Shown here: positions 58,101-64,000 of the stretch, piece by piece
Layout: the number at the start of each line of letters is the position of its first letter
Position numbering within the stretch: the first letter of the stretch is position 1
NCBI GenBank assembly: GCA_018697195.1
Contig: JAGMWU010000044.1
Location: 254,805 to 318,804 of the forward strand
Direction: 5' to 3'
DNA: 64,000 nt
Source of the DNA: Certhia americana
Taxonomy: Eukaryota; Chordata; Aves; Passeriformes; Certhiidae
Program-made: the position numbers and the translations under genes
The notes under the pieces: generated by a model
What the model was told of the DNA's origin: nothing
Databases searched by the model: none
The model's input: only the letters and a program-made list of their open reading frames with translations

Positions 58101-61100
58101 TTGAAAAATTATTATTAAATAATTCAAATAGCAAATAATTTAAGAAAAGGGAGCTCAAACAAGAGCTGAGATCTCCAGTAAGTCTGAAGGATGAGGCTGC
58201 AAAACGATTCCTTTTCTAAAACAGCAAAAAGTTCTTTCTGAGCTGAGGCCAAACAAAAATGATATTTCACTTACTGATAAATTTTCATTTCCCTGCTTCT
58301 TTAATATAATGGTTGGGTCACCTGTTGAAAGGACAAATGTCATGATTGATGGAAATAAATAATATTTCATTTAATTTACAACTGAACTGTGAAATTATTG
58401 TTTGAATCCTTTATCCATCACCACCAAAGCAGCTCCAGAACTGCAGCTGCAGAACTTTAACGTTAAAAACTGCACAATAAAAATGAATTTTTATTGGAAA
58501 TGTTTGATCCCTTTGCCTACTCACCCATTTTATCAAAGAATTCATCTAAAGCTTGATGGAGGCCTGGAAAATGTTCTCTGTTTTCTTCCAAAAGCCATAT
58601 AAAACAACGGGATTTCTCTAGGGGAGGGGTGAGGAAATAATCACAAATTTCTTGCTTTTCACCATCAGCTGCCACAAAATCAAATTTACTGCCATATTTC
58701 TGGTTCCACAGAGGGGTTAAAATAGAAAAGTCAAGCTCTTGCAGAACTTGGCTGTATTTTAGGAGAAAGTTTTTTGTAGCTGTCAGACCTGAAAAAGAGA
58801 GGAAAAAAATCCCAATGTTTCATTCCAGCTTGAAATTTTTAGTGCTTTAAATGTGATATTCCTCTTCGAAGGGGAAGAGTTGAAGAAAATGAAATGTAGA
58901 AAGAAATGTGTTGAAAGAGTTGAAGAAAATGAAATGTGAAGAAAAAGAAATGAAAGGTACAGACAACGTGAGAGCTTTTGTGTCTTGAAAATGCAAACAA
59001 AAACTGAGGAATGGGGCTGACAGAAATTCTTCTCTCCCCAATTATTATCTGTATAATTATTATTTGTATAATTATATAACAAGATTTGGATCTATGAATT
59101 CTTGGAAGGATATGGACGTGACAGAGCAAAATTAAGAACCCCAAACCCTAAAATTCCACTTTTTTTTTTCCAATTATAAACCCAACAGGAAACTGCAGAG
59201 CACCCACATGAAATTATTTCAAGTTTCCTAGTGCAACCCCACCAATTATTTACCAAACCCAGATTACTGATACAAACACCAGCATTTAAGCCCAAAAAAC
59301 CTGTTCCATTTTCTCTCTCCTGCGTGGCCAAAGCCCTGCAGAGCTCCAGGCTGCGTTTCCCTCTCGAAACCAGGGAAAGGAAAAAGAGGTAAAGTTTTTT
59401 AAAAAAGTGGAAAGCAAAGAATTTCTCCTGCCCTGAACCCACCCAGGTTATCCAGGGACTGCAGCCACTTGTGCACTTTGGGATCCACCTGGCCCAGCTG
59501 GCTCAGCACGTGCAGGAATGCCCTGGTGTGCACTCGGGATCTCTCCTGCATTAAGGAGCTGATGAGCTGCTCCAGAACCTCCTGGGAAGTGCCCCTGCTT
59601 TGGGAATAAGAGGTGAAATCCTCCTCTCTGATCACTCCCCACTCCAGTAATTCCTTTAATAATTCAGCAGGGTCAGGGACTGCAGCTTTGATCTGCTGGG
59701 AATTCTGCCGGAGGTGCTGCAGGACCAGGTCCCCAGCACATAAATCCTGGCCGTGACCTGGAAAATTAAAAATATCAAATTGAAAAAAAAGCACAAAACG
59801 AGCAAGATTGCATGTCCTTACCACCATTCAGACCAACCTGAAAGCACAGATAATTTGGATTAAGTGGTGTTTTCTAATCAGTTGCTCAACACTGAAAATG
59901 ACAGGATTTAAATAATTTTTTTTCCCCATACATCCTGAGCATTATGAATTTGATCCAACACTGATTTAAAGTTTTGTTTAAAGAAACAAACACGTCCCAG
60001 ATTTTGGGATCAAGTCACAGTGCTCTGCAGTGGCTCCAAGGCTCACAACTAAAGATGAGCCAGAGAAAAGGAGAGAGCAAAGGTTTAAAACAAAACAAAC
60101 AGGAAATAAATGGAAGTGATTTGAACAAATCCACAGGGAAGCCAAAATCGCCCAAATTTTCAGGATTTTCCATTGAACAGGGAACAGGCGCCCAGAGAAC
60201 CCCAAGCATGGGATTAAAAAAATACATTCAGACTATTTAACAGGGAATCCTAGGAAATCATATATTAATTCTATCCCAAGTTGGTAATACAGACAAAAAA
60301 AAAAAAATCAGTTTTCCAACATTTCCCCTTTCTCTTTGCCCTGAGAAACTGCAAGGGAAGTCCCCAGCCCTGGAATGTGGAGCAGCCAACATCCAGCAAG
60401 GCAAAAGCTGAAGCTTTAAATGCCTACAAAGCCACAGACTGAAATGTTTTTCTTTTTCCCAATCATCTGAAATGTACTTTTGAAGTCACTGCAGGTAGGA
60501 AGAAGATCAATCTGTCTTTATTTGAGATTTTTTTTTTTCTCTAACAGTGTGCTTTTCCTGAAATTCCCTTTCAGTGGTTCACTCAGAGTTAGAGCCTTGC
60601 CCCTTTCCAGGCTGATTCTGCAGGCACCAGCCAAGGCAAAAATCCAAGTTTTCTACATGGAATTAAACCACACAGGAATTAAACCACACGGGAACATCCC
60701 GTTCCAGCTGTTTGGACAATAAAACCAGAAGTGAAATCAAATTTATCTTAAGCAAAAAATGCACATTTTTCACCAGGGGGGCGGTGTTCAGTGTCAGGAT
60801 TCTGCTGGAACTGAACTGGGGATCTTCAGAATGCTGATTCCATGGCTTTGTGAGAACTCAAAATCCCAGGATAACTGAGGTTATCAGGAAAACAGAGGTT
60901 GGAAAAGCCCTCCAGGATCAGCAAACCCAAACTTTGATCCCCACCTCGTCCCCAGCCCAGAGCTCTGAGCGCCACCTCCTTCCATGGATACCCCCAGGGT
61001 TGGGGACTCCAAACCCCCCCATTCCCAAGCTCCCAGGCTTTCCCTGGAAAAACCAAAAATACCCATTCCCAGGTACCCCTGTGCTGACTGGTCTGGCATT

Positions 61101-63121
61101 GTTCATTTCCCTCCTGCTCCTCCTCAGCTTTTGTCCTGGCACAATTCCTCCGCGCCTCTTCTCGCGCTCGTTTTCGCCGCAGTTTTTTTTCTTGCTTCAT
61201 TTTTATCTTCCTAAGACTGCCAAAAAAAATTGAAAAAAAAGCAATTCAGCAGCGAGCCAAACGTTAATTGAGGTGAAAATACCACACTGAGAAGTATAAA
61301 TAGAATAAAAGTGGTCTTCATTTAGAAGCAGAGAGCACAAAACTTCATAAAAATATCAGCATGCTCAAGATGTAACAACTTCTACTCCCATTAAAGATGT
61401 TTAAATTAGGATTGGCTTCAATACTCTTATTCTTGATTTATAACTCAGCATTTTCAATCAAATATTAACATTTTATTCCTTTCCTTTTTAAAGATCTATT
61501 TTGTTTGTCCTCTCAGCTTGATTCCTCATTATTAAGAGGTTACTTGACCAAAAAAATTGCAAACTCAAGTTATGTCAAAGGTCTGGGTATCAGTAACTAC
61601 AGCAGCAGCAGCATAAAATACATTTTTGTTTACACTCCCTACACATTCACACAAAATAAATTCTGTGGAACAATTGAAATGCTTTCACCGTTGGATTACA
61701 ATGGATTTTATCAGATTTTTTTTTTGGTTTACCAGGCAAAGGGCAAGGATAACTTCCCAAAATATCTGTAAAAAGGCATGAAAATGCCTCCTGCTTTGCT
61801 CTCAAATCGATTCCAACAGGACAAATCTTACCTTGAACTTTTCTGTTTTATACAGGCCCTTGGTGGTTCCCTGGGTTTGGGGATCTTTTGTTCAAACTAC
61901 CAAAATAAGGGACAGGACAGGAAATAAATTTGGGTTATGACACAACAAACCCCACAATCATTTCTGCTTCTCTCAGGTCAATATTGCCCTGGGGAGAATT
62001 CATTATCTGGGGAGAATTCTCCATCTTCCTGTGGCTCTGGGGAGTTATTCCTGAAGGATTATTGAATTTATTGGGATCCAGATCAATGACAATCTGACCA
62101 ATATCACAAGGCAATCCCTGCTCCACTAGAACAGGAAATTAATATTCCTCAATAATCCTCACCTTCTGGGGTTAAGGCAGCACAGCTTTTGTTTTGCAGT
62201 TACATTCTCATTTTCACTTTATCCCCCTTTAATATTCTAATTAATTTCATATAAAACATGACCATACTTACTTCACATTTTATCAGCCGAGAAGAACTGA
62301 AAATAACTATTTTTGAAATAAGGCCTTTACAATCAGGAGTAAAACACATTTCCTTAAGGAAATCCTGCAGGAGAGAAAAGGACACACACACAACAAAGGC
62401 ATTGAAAATCCACACACCATTCATGTCCTGACACAAATTAATTCCTTAATTTCACGTGACCAAAGCAATTAAAGGAAGCACAATCTCTGCCTGGAGGCTG
62501 ACTGAGAGCTGACTTGGGAAGGGCTGAAAATCAAAAATCCTGGAATATTTGTGGCATCTTTTATTCTTCTACTCCCTTCCTCCAACTTCACTCCCAGGAG
62601 TGTGAAGAATTCCAGAATACTTTCAGTAGTTCCTGATTTCCCTTCATTTTATCCTGGCTGCTGAATTTTGTGGAATTCCTTGACATATCTCAAAGCTACA
62701 CCCTTAAAAAAAAAACCAAAAAAACAAACCCTAAAAATTCCAGTCCTGCAAAGGCCTCACCTTATCATTTTTATCACTGTAGCTTGTTGTTTTCAGCTTT
62801 TTCCAGCAGCTGATGTGGAACTCCACTCTGCACTGCTGACAGCAAATAACACGTATAAAACCCTAAAAAATGGCAAAAATGAAACTTTTAAAAATAAAAT
62901 CGTAACAAAAAGCAATGCTCAGTTTAGCAGATGATATAAAAAAGGGCAGAAAATAAGTCCAGTTTTACATCTCAAACCTTTCTCAATGGAAAATTTACCT
63001 TAAAGTCTGGGTCTGTAAAATATATTTGGATTTTGGAGTAGCCATGGCACTGCTGATACCGACAAACAGCATCTGGCTCTGGAGGGAATTTACATTCCTG
63101 AATATAATTCTTTAAAGCCAT
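46031..63121 (-). CDS. TTC3: TTC3, RING-type E3 ubiquitin ligase, 3' part of 25 exons
   Basis: Twenty-five minus-strand exons give 3,990 nt: 1,329 codons plus TGA, all in frame with GT-AG borders. Numbering from the first residue seen here: a Cys-rich region at 1-106; a Lys/Arg/Glu helix at about 120-165; a conserved TTC3/DZIP3-like helical region at 175-367; a low-complexity Ser/Pro/Asn part at 380-760; coiled coil at 782-1030; a Ser/Pro/Ala linker at 1035-1260; and a RING-H2 with C1270, C1273, C1286, H1288, H1291, C1294, C1306 and C1309. The N-terminal TPR exons lie beyond the right edge. TTC3 is reported to ubiquitinate phosphorylated AKT in the nucleus and to bind Citron kinase. No disabling change was seen. 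Confidence 0.96.
46695..46784 (-). CDS. TTC3: TTC3 exon: first half of the RING-H2 domain
   Basis: Thirty codons, phase 0, between TTCCTGGCCAG and GTGAGT. DPCTICHDELS and ECGHHFH supply ligands one to five (Cys, Cys, Cys, His, His). The C3H2C3 pattern is complete when joined to the last exon. Confidence 0.96.
46983..47168 (-). CDS. TTC3: TTC3 exon: Ala/Pro/Ser-rich linker before the RING
   Basis: Sixty-two codons, phase 0, between GTTCCCTGTCCAG and GTAAGT, coding APAAAGRAGHSSGSAGG to KAKWKKQDNA. Low complexity, probably disordered. It joins the RING domain to the UBA-like helical segment. Confidence 0.92.
47254..47374 (-). CDS. TTC3: TTC3 exon: conserved helical segment
   Basis: 121 nt, acceptor GTCCCTCCAG, donor GTACTG. 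It codes S-SELVAFIRDVQRRNRNSV to TELILDQQLK, matching the family segment that precedes the RING linker. Confidence 0.94.
47515..47785 (-). mobile_element. CR1 LINE 3' fragment in TTC3 intron
   Basis: Reversed CR1 on the + strand, so in sense with TTC3: 'catggagaggttgggctggg', then 'ggcctgggacactgccaggg' and 'ccagcccagcccctcccaag'. Confidence 0.87.
47854..48239 (-). CDS. TTC3: TTC3 exon: Ser/Ala/Pro-rich linker
   Basis: 386 nt, acceptor TTTTTGTTTCCTAG, donor GTACTG (phase 2). It runs from AIPGRPPMCDPAIVTYSS through a low-complexity region to KLPEIIGNIIAQLQSVFPNY. The last part starts the conserved helical segment; the first part is disordered by composition. Confidence 0.93.
48940..49495 (+). 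mobile_element. CR1 LINE 3' fragment, about 0.55 kb, antisense to TTC3
   Basis: Two CR1 pieces follow each other in + orientation: 48950-49140 ('gctgcccagggagctttgga'), and 49145-49495 ('gggctgttcagcctgcagaa' to 'gtcccttccaacccaaacca'). The second is the more typical tail. This suggests a nested or tandem insertion. Confidence 0.82.
49739..49837 (-). CDS. TTC3: TTC3 exon: end of coiled coil
   Basis: Thirty-three codons, phase 0, between TTCTGCAG and GTGAGT. It codes AEYEEKIEQVKNGARDCL to VEFPCPQSLD. Confidence 0.95.
50230..50323 (-). CDS. TTC3: TTC3 exon with tandem CAGCAG acceptor
   Basis: The exon begins S-SSASAAPELKSQIDSW and ends VKKQLEKVE before GTAAAA. The 3' splice site reads TTCCAGCAG. 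Use of the first AG gives 94 nt and of the second 91 nt, both in frame and differing by one Ser. Confidence 0.9.
50791..50891 (-). CDS. TTC3: TTC3 exon: coiled coil
   Basis: 101 nt, acceptor TTTGTCACAG, donor GTACTG, phase 2. It codes VSVLQTWKETEIWKLKG to NLRMLKAL. Confidence 0.94.
51163..51259 (-). CDS. TTC3: TTC3 exon: coiled coil
   Basis: 97 nt, acceptor TCTTTCACAG, donor GTACAA. It codes S-NKFANEKGKLEELIKK to CEKRAVKAE, rich in Lys and Glu with heptad spacing. Confidence 0.94.
51548..51616 (-). CDS. TTC3: TTC3 exon: coiled coil
   Basis: 69 nt, acceptor CATTCCTGTAG, donor GTAAAA. It codes R-YMKTIDNKEKQYNVCLETF and a few more residues, split at both ends. Confidence 0.92.
51735..51885 (+). 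mobile_element. CR1 LINE 3' fragment, antisense to TTC3
   Basis: It contains 'ggagtgtccaaagccaggct', 'ggagcaacctggggctgtgg' and 'ccaacccaaactattcaggg', plus a 'gattctattct' end. Confidence 0.82.
52300..52439 (-). CDS. TTC3: TTC3 exon: coiled coil
   Basis: 140 nt, acceptor TTTCTTTTCTTCAG, donor GTATGG, phase 2. It codes VSQNELDWFHQDSEAQMKK to KKHSDTNE; the NELDWFxQD motif is shared with mammalian TTC3. Confidence 0.95.
52560..53160. other. TTC3 intron, unclassified sequence
   Basis: A 600-bp stretch of moderate G+C with short open frames on both strands and no exon-like borders. Its texture ('gcttgttagcatgggaagga', 'ctggaggatccttgtggc') suggests a decayed interspersed repeat, but I cannot name the family. 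Confidence 0.4.
53165..53285 (-). mobile_element. CR1 LINE 3' fragment ending next to a TTC3 splice donor
   Basis: The + strand reads 'atcctgggatggtttgggtg', 'ccaggctgctccaagccctg', 'ggccttggacactcccaggg'. Its far end is only about 15 bp from the donor of the exon at 53301. Confidence 0.82.
53301..53450 (-). CDS. TTC3: TTC3 exon: start of coiled coil
   Basis: Fifty codons, phase 0, between TTAATTTTCAG and GTAAAG. It codes GDILRLEKEHQVLKEQLREA to LLKKSIEETK, a long charged helix. EKEHQVL is shared with mammalian TTC3. Confidence 0.95.
53899..53964 (-). CDS. TTC3: TTC3 small exon
   Basis: Twenty-two codons, phase 0, acceptor TTTTTTCTGTTCTAG, donor GTAAGT. It codes VNQEVADRETNTLPFHPFE and NQQ. 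Confidence 0.93.
54565..54980 (-). mobile_element. CR1 LINE fragment in TTC3 intron, sense
   Basis: Reversed CR1 on the + strand from 'aatcatggaatggtttgggt' to 'ctgctcatcctgctgg'. It is close in sequence to the copies at 31625-32115 and 6640-7145. Its end is about 35 bp from the donor of the large exon. Confidence 0.88.
55015..55858 (-). CDS. TTC3: TTC3 largest exon, 844 nt
   Basis: It starts after a long poly-T and TAG, and ends MVAVQ before GTAAGG. The first about 75 residues (YFSQILEERGPLEIND to MVDNLIGLRKH) are conserved with mammals. The remaining about 200 are Ser/Pro/Gly-rich, evolve fast, and end in a basic patch KKEKERRNKRGMK. The KPVSxNSPKP-type repeats that I recall in the human protein at this place are not seen. 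Confidence 0.94.
56066..56218 (-). CDS. TTC3: TTC3 exon with Asn-rich run
   Basis: 153 nt, acceptor TTTATTTTTAAG, donor GTGAGT. It codes L-YRDFPNEPFVIPEYLQEQ and then an Asn-rich stretch with NNNNN before PDPICENLY. The codons are AAT/AAC-rich, so repeat slippage is likely. Confidence 0.94.
56324..56400 (-). CDS. TTC3: TTC3 small exon
   Basis: 77 nt, donor GTGAGT. Two AGs can serve as acceptor. Only the upstream one (TTTTTAATTAG) keeps the frame and gives SVLVLSSGVSTAPREEEK to EETN, so I chose it. Confidence 0.8.
57415..57471 (-). CDS. TTC3: TTC3 small Lys-rich exon
   Basis: Nineteen codons, phase 0, acceptor TCTGTTGCAG... start at 57471, donor GTCAGT. It codes NNEIKVKNKNRKKNLKDSK, a basic patch that may act as a nuclear-localisation signal (inference). 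Confidence 0.88.
57724..57905. repeat. AT-rich tandem repeat, period about 31 bp, six units
   Basis: The phrase 'ttctgcattttatnaatg' followed by 'tgcacattaaaaa' recurs at about 57725, 57756, 57786, 57818, 57847 and 57877. The units are diverged. It lies in a TTC3 intron. Confidence 0.85.
58275..58321 (-). CDS. TTC3: TTC3 small exon
   Basis: 47 nt, acceptor TCCTTTCAACAG, donor GTAAGT. It codes G-DPTIILKKQGNENLS and ends in phase 0. Confidence 0.88.
58525..58788 (-). CDS. TTC3: TTC3 exon: conserved helical region
   Basis: 264 nt, acceptor CTCTTTTTCAG, donor GTGAGT. It codes G-LTATKNFLLKYSQVLQELDF to ALDEFFDKM and includes RCFIWLLEENREHFPGLH, strongly conserved with mammals. Confidence 0.96.
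58876..58955. repeat. Short tandem duplication in TTC3 intron
   Basis: The phrase 'gagttgaagaaaatgaaatg' occurs twice about 40 bp apart within a purine-rich tract (about 58876 and 58917). Confidence 0.85.
59443..59757 (-). CDS. TTC3: TTC3 exon: conserved helical region
   Basis: 315 nt, acceptor TTTTAATTTTCCAG, donor GTGGGT. It codes GHGQDLCAGDLVLQHLRQN to HKWLQSLDNLG, including ELLKELLEWGVIREEDFTS. The donor is weaker than most because position +3 is G with GTGGGT. Confidence 0.94.
60855..61020 (-). mobile_element. CR1 LINE fragment in TTC3 intron
   Basis: The + strand reads 'caaaatcccaggataactga', 'gaggttggaaaagccctcca' and 'ggatcagcaaacccaaactt', a reversed CR1 of an older subfamily. It comes to within about 60 bp of the next exon. 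Confidence 0.7.
61077..61216 (-). CDS. TTC3: TTC3 exon: basic helix
   Basis: 140 nt, acceptor TTTTTTTTGGCAG. It codes S-LRKIKMKQEKKLRRKRAR to NEQCQTSQHR. The donor is set at GGG/GTACCT because that is the only nearby GT that keeps frame with the next exon; the border is less certain than the others. Confidence 0.82.
61832..61896 (-). CDS. TTC3: TTC3 small exon
   Basis: 65 nt, acceptor TATTTTGGTAG, donor GTAAGA. It codes FEQKIPKPREPPRACIKQ to KSS; phase 2 at the end. Confidence 0.92.
62272..62364 (-). CDS. TTC3: TTC3 exon: Cys-rich segment
   Basis: Thirty-one codons, phase 0, acceptor TTTTCTCTCCTGCAG, donor GTAAGT. It codes DFLKEMCFTPDCKGLISKIV to RLIKCE, with three Cys that may bind zinc with those of the previous exon. 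Confidence 0.95.
62761..62862 (-). CDS. TTC3: TTC3 exon: Cys-rich segment
   Basis: Thirty-four codons, phase 0, acceptor CCATTTTTTAG, donor GTGAGG. It codes GFIRVICCQQCRVEFHISCW and KKLKTTSYSDKNDK. The CCxxC...H...C pattern suggests a zinc-binding fold. Confidence 0.95.
62999..63121 (-). CDS. TTC3: TTC3, most upstream exon in the window
   Basis: Forty-one codons, phase 0, acceptor TGTATTTTCCAG, donor GTAAAT. It codes MALKNYIQECKFPPEPDA to KIQIYFTDPDFK. The Met here is internal to the protein, not a start; the gene continues past the right edge. Confidence 0.95.
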
Positions 63122-64000
63122 CTGGAAAATACAGAATTATGAGAGACAAACTGCACAGAAACCAGGAAAAAAGATTCAACTTCTACTCACAAACTCCTGG
63201 GGACTGCAGTGAAACACATCCCTCTTGGAAAAGCAGTGACTAACCCCAAAAAACCCAACTCTTTTCCAGTAAAAGCCAGGGAAGATTGGCCTTTTATGGC
63301 CAAAATATTCCAGGGATTGCTTGATGTGCAGGCAGCTGAGTGTTCCCAGCTTCACACAGAGAGAAAAATGCAGGTTTATCCTGAGCCTGGGGCAAAAATT
63401 GAGGGTTTTGGTCATTTCTGAAGATTCCCAGCATTTCCAGAGGGTTTCACCTGGGCAGGTTCAGGGAAAGCAGGGAGTTCTCTCCCAGGAATTCTCTCTG
63501 GAATTCTCTCCCAGGAGAATTTCTGAGGGCAGGAGTGATCAGAGGGGCTCCATGTGCAACCAGGGCAGGGCTGGAATTGAGCCCAGTTTAATAAAACATC
63601 ACCAAGAATGATTTTTATCAGAGCCCTGATAAAATAAAACCCTGACAGATAATCTGCATTATCCAGAGGTCCCAGATCATGGATTGCTGTATCCAGATCT
63701 GTCAGGAATTTTGAGGTTGGTTTTTGGGAGCAAAAAAATCCAGAAATGTTGCTTCTATCACCAGCTCAGCAGGTCTGGGGGAGTCTGGCCAAGTTCCTCC
63801 ACTAAAAAACCTCCCAAGTTCTGCTGTGCCAAAAATGCCTCTGTGCAGAGCAGTTCCTGGGGTCAGATTTTTCCAGTCAAATTGGGAATTTTAGCAAATA
63901 AATCCCAGTGTTTTATCCAGGAACTACATGGTCAAAGTCTCCTGGGTTTATTTTTTTTTTTTAATTTTTAAAAATTTTTTTAAAATTCGAATTTTCCACT
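63122..64000 (-). other. TTC3: TTC3 intron, right edge of window
   Basis: No further exon could be recognised. The stretch contains short direct repeats of 'ggaattctctctggaattct' near 63490 and ends in an A/T homopolymer run. Confidence 0.6.

Overview
The window is vertebrate nuclear DNA, almost certainly from a bird and probably a passerine. It contains short GT-AG introns, two CpG-island promoters, about thirty fragments of CR1 (the avian LINE) and related LTR elements of about 0.7 kb. Two genes can be read exon by exon: complete VPS26C (DSCR3) on the + strand and the 3' two thirds of TTC3 on the - strand. A third promoter with a non-coding first exon on the - strand is assigned to DYRK1A by its position. 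The order DYRK1A(-), VPS26C(+), TTC3(-) matches the Down syndrome critical region of human 21q22.13, read in reverse.

Layout. 1-12141 holds no coding exon I can find and is taken as the 5' part of DYRK1A intron 1. 11.9-13.3 kb is a CpG island with a clear - strand splice donor, a perfect palindromic RFX X-box and a polypurine/polypyrimidine block. 13.3-14.0 kb is a five-unit tandem array ending at a 100-N assembly gap. 14.1-28.6 kb is intergenic, made of CR1 fragments, a solo LTR with a perfect 5-bp target duplication, and one unexplained CpG-bearing block near 17.6 kb. 28.6-29.5 kb is the VPS26C CpG-island promoter, with two CACGTG boxes just before the ATG. VPS26C runs 29443-43952 in 8 exons (297 codons plus stop, no break). 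Its intron 6 is almost wholly an inverted pair of LTR elements. The polyadenylation signals of VPS26C (44490) and TTC3 (about 45.06-45.22 kb) converge within about 0.6 kb. TTC3 occupies 46031-63121 as 25 exons, 1,329 codons plus stop, in frame throughout, ending in a C3H2C3 RING-H2 domain. Its 5' exons lie beyond the right edge.

Function (known for the families): VPS26C is the arrestin-like subunit of Retriever, which recycles cargo from endosomes. TTC3 is a RING E3 ubiquitin ligase reported to act on phosphorylated AKT. DYRK1A is a dosage-sensitive kinase. They are neighbours by synteny and do not form a pathway.

No bacterial-type system, CRISPR array or tRNA was seen. The most unusual structures are the head-to-head LTR pair in VPS26C intron 6, one arm of which is strongly transition-mutated; a 10-bp minisatellite that grew inside a CR1 copy next to the VPS26C promoter; the alternating-length tandem array beside the DYRK1A promoter; and the RFX and CLEAR-like promoter motifs. 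Exon coordinates come from matching splice sites and reading frame by eye. CR1 edges are approximate.
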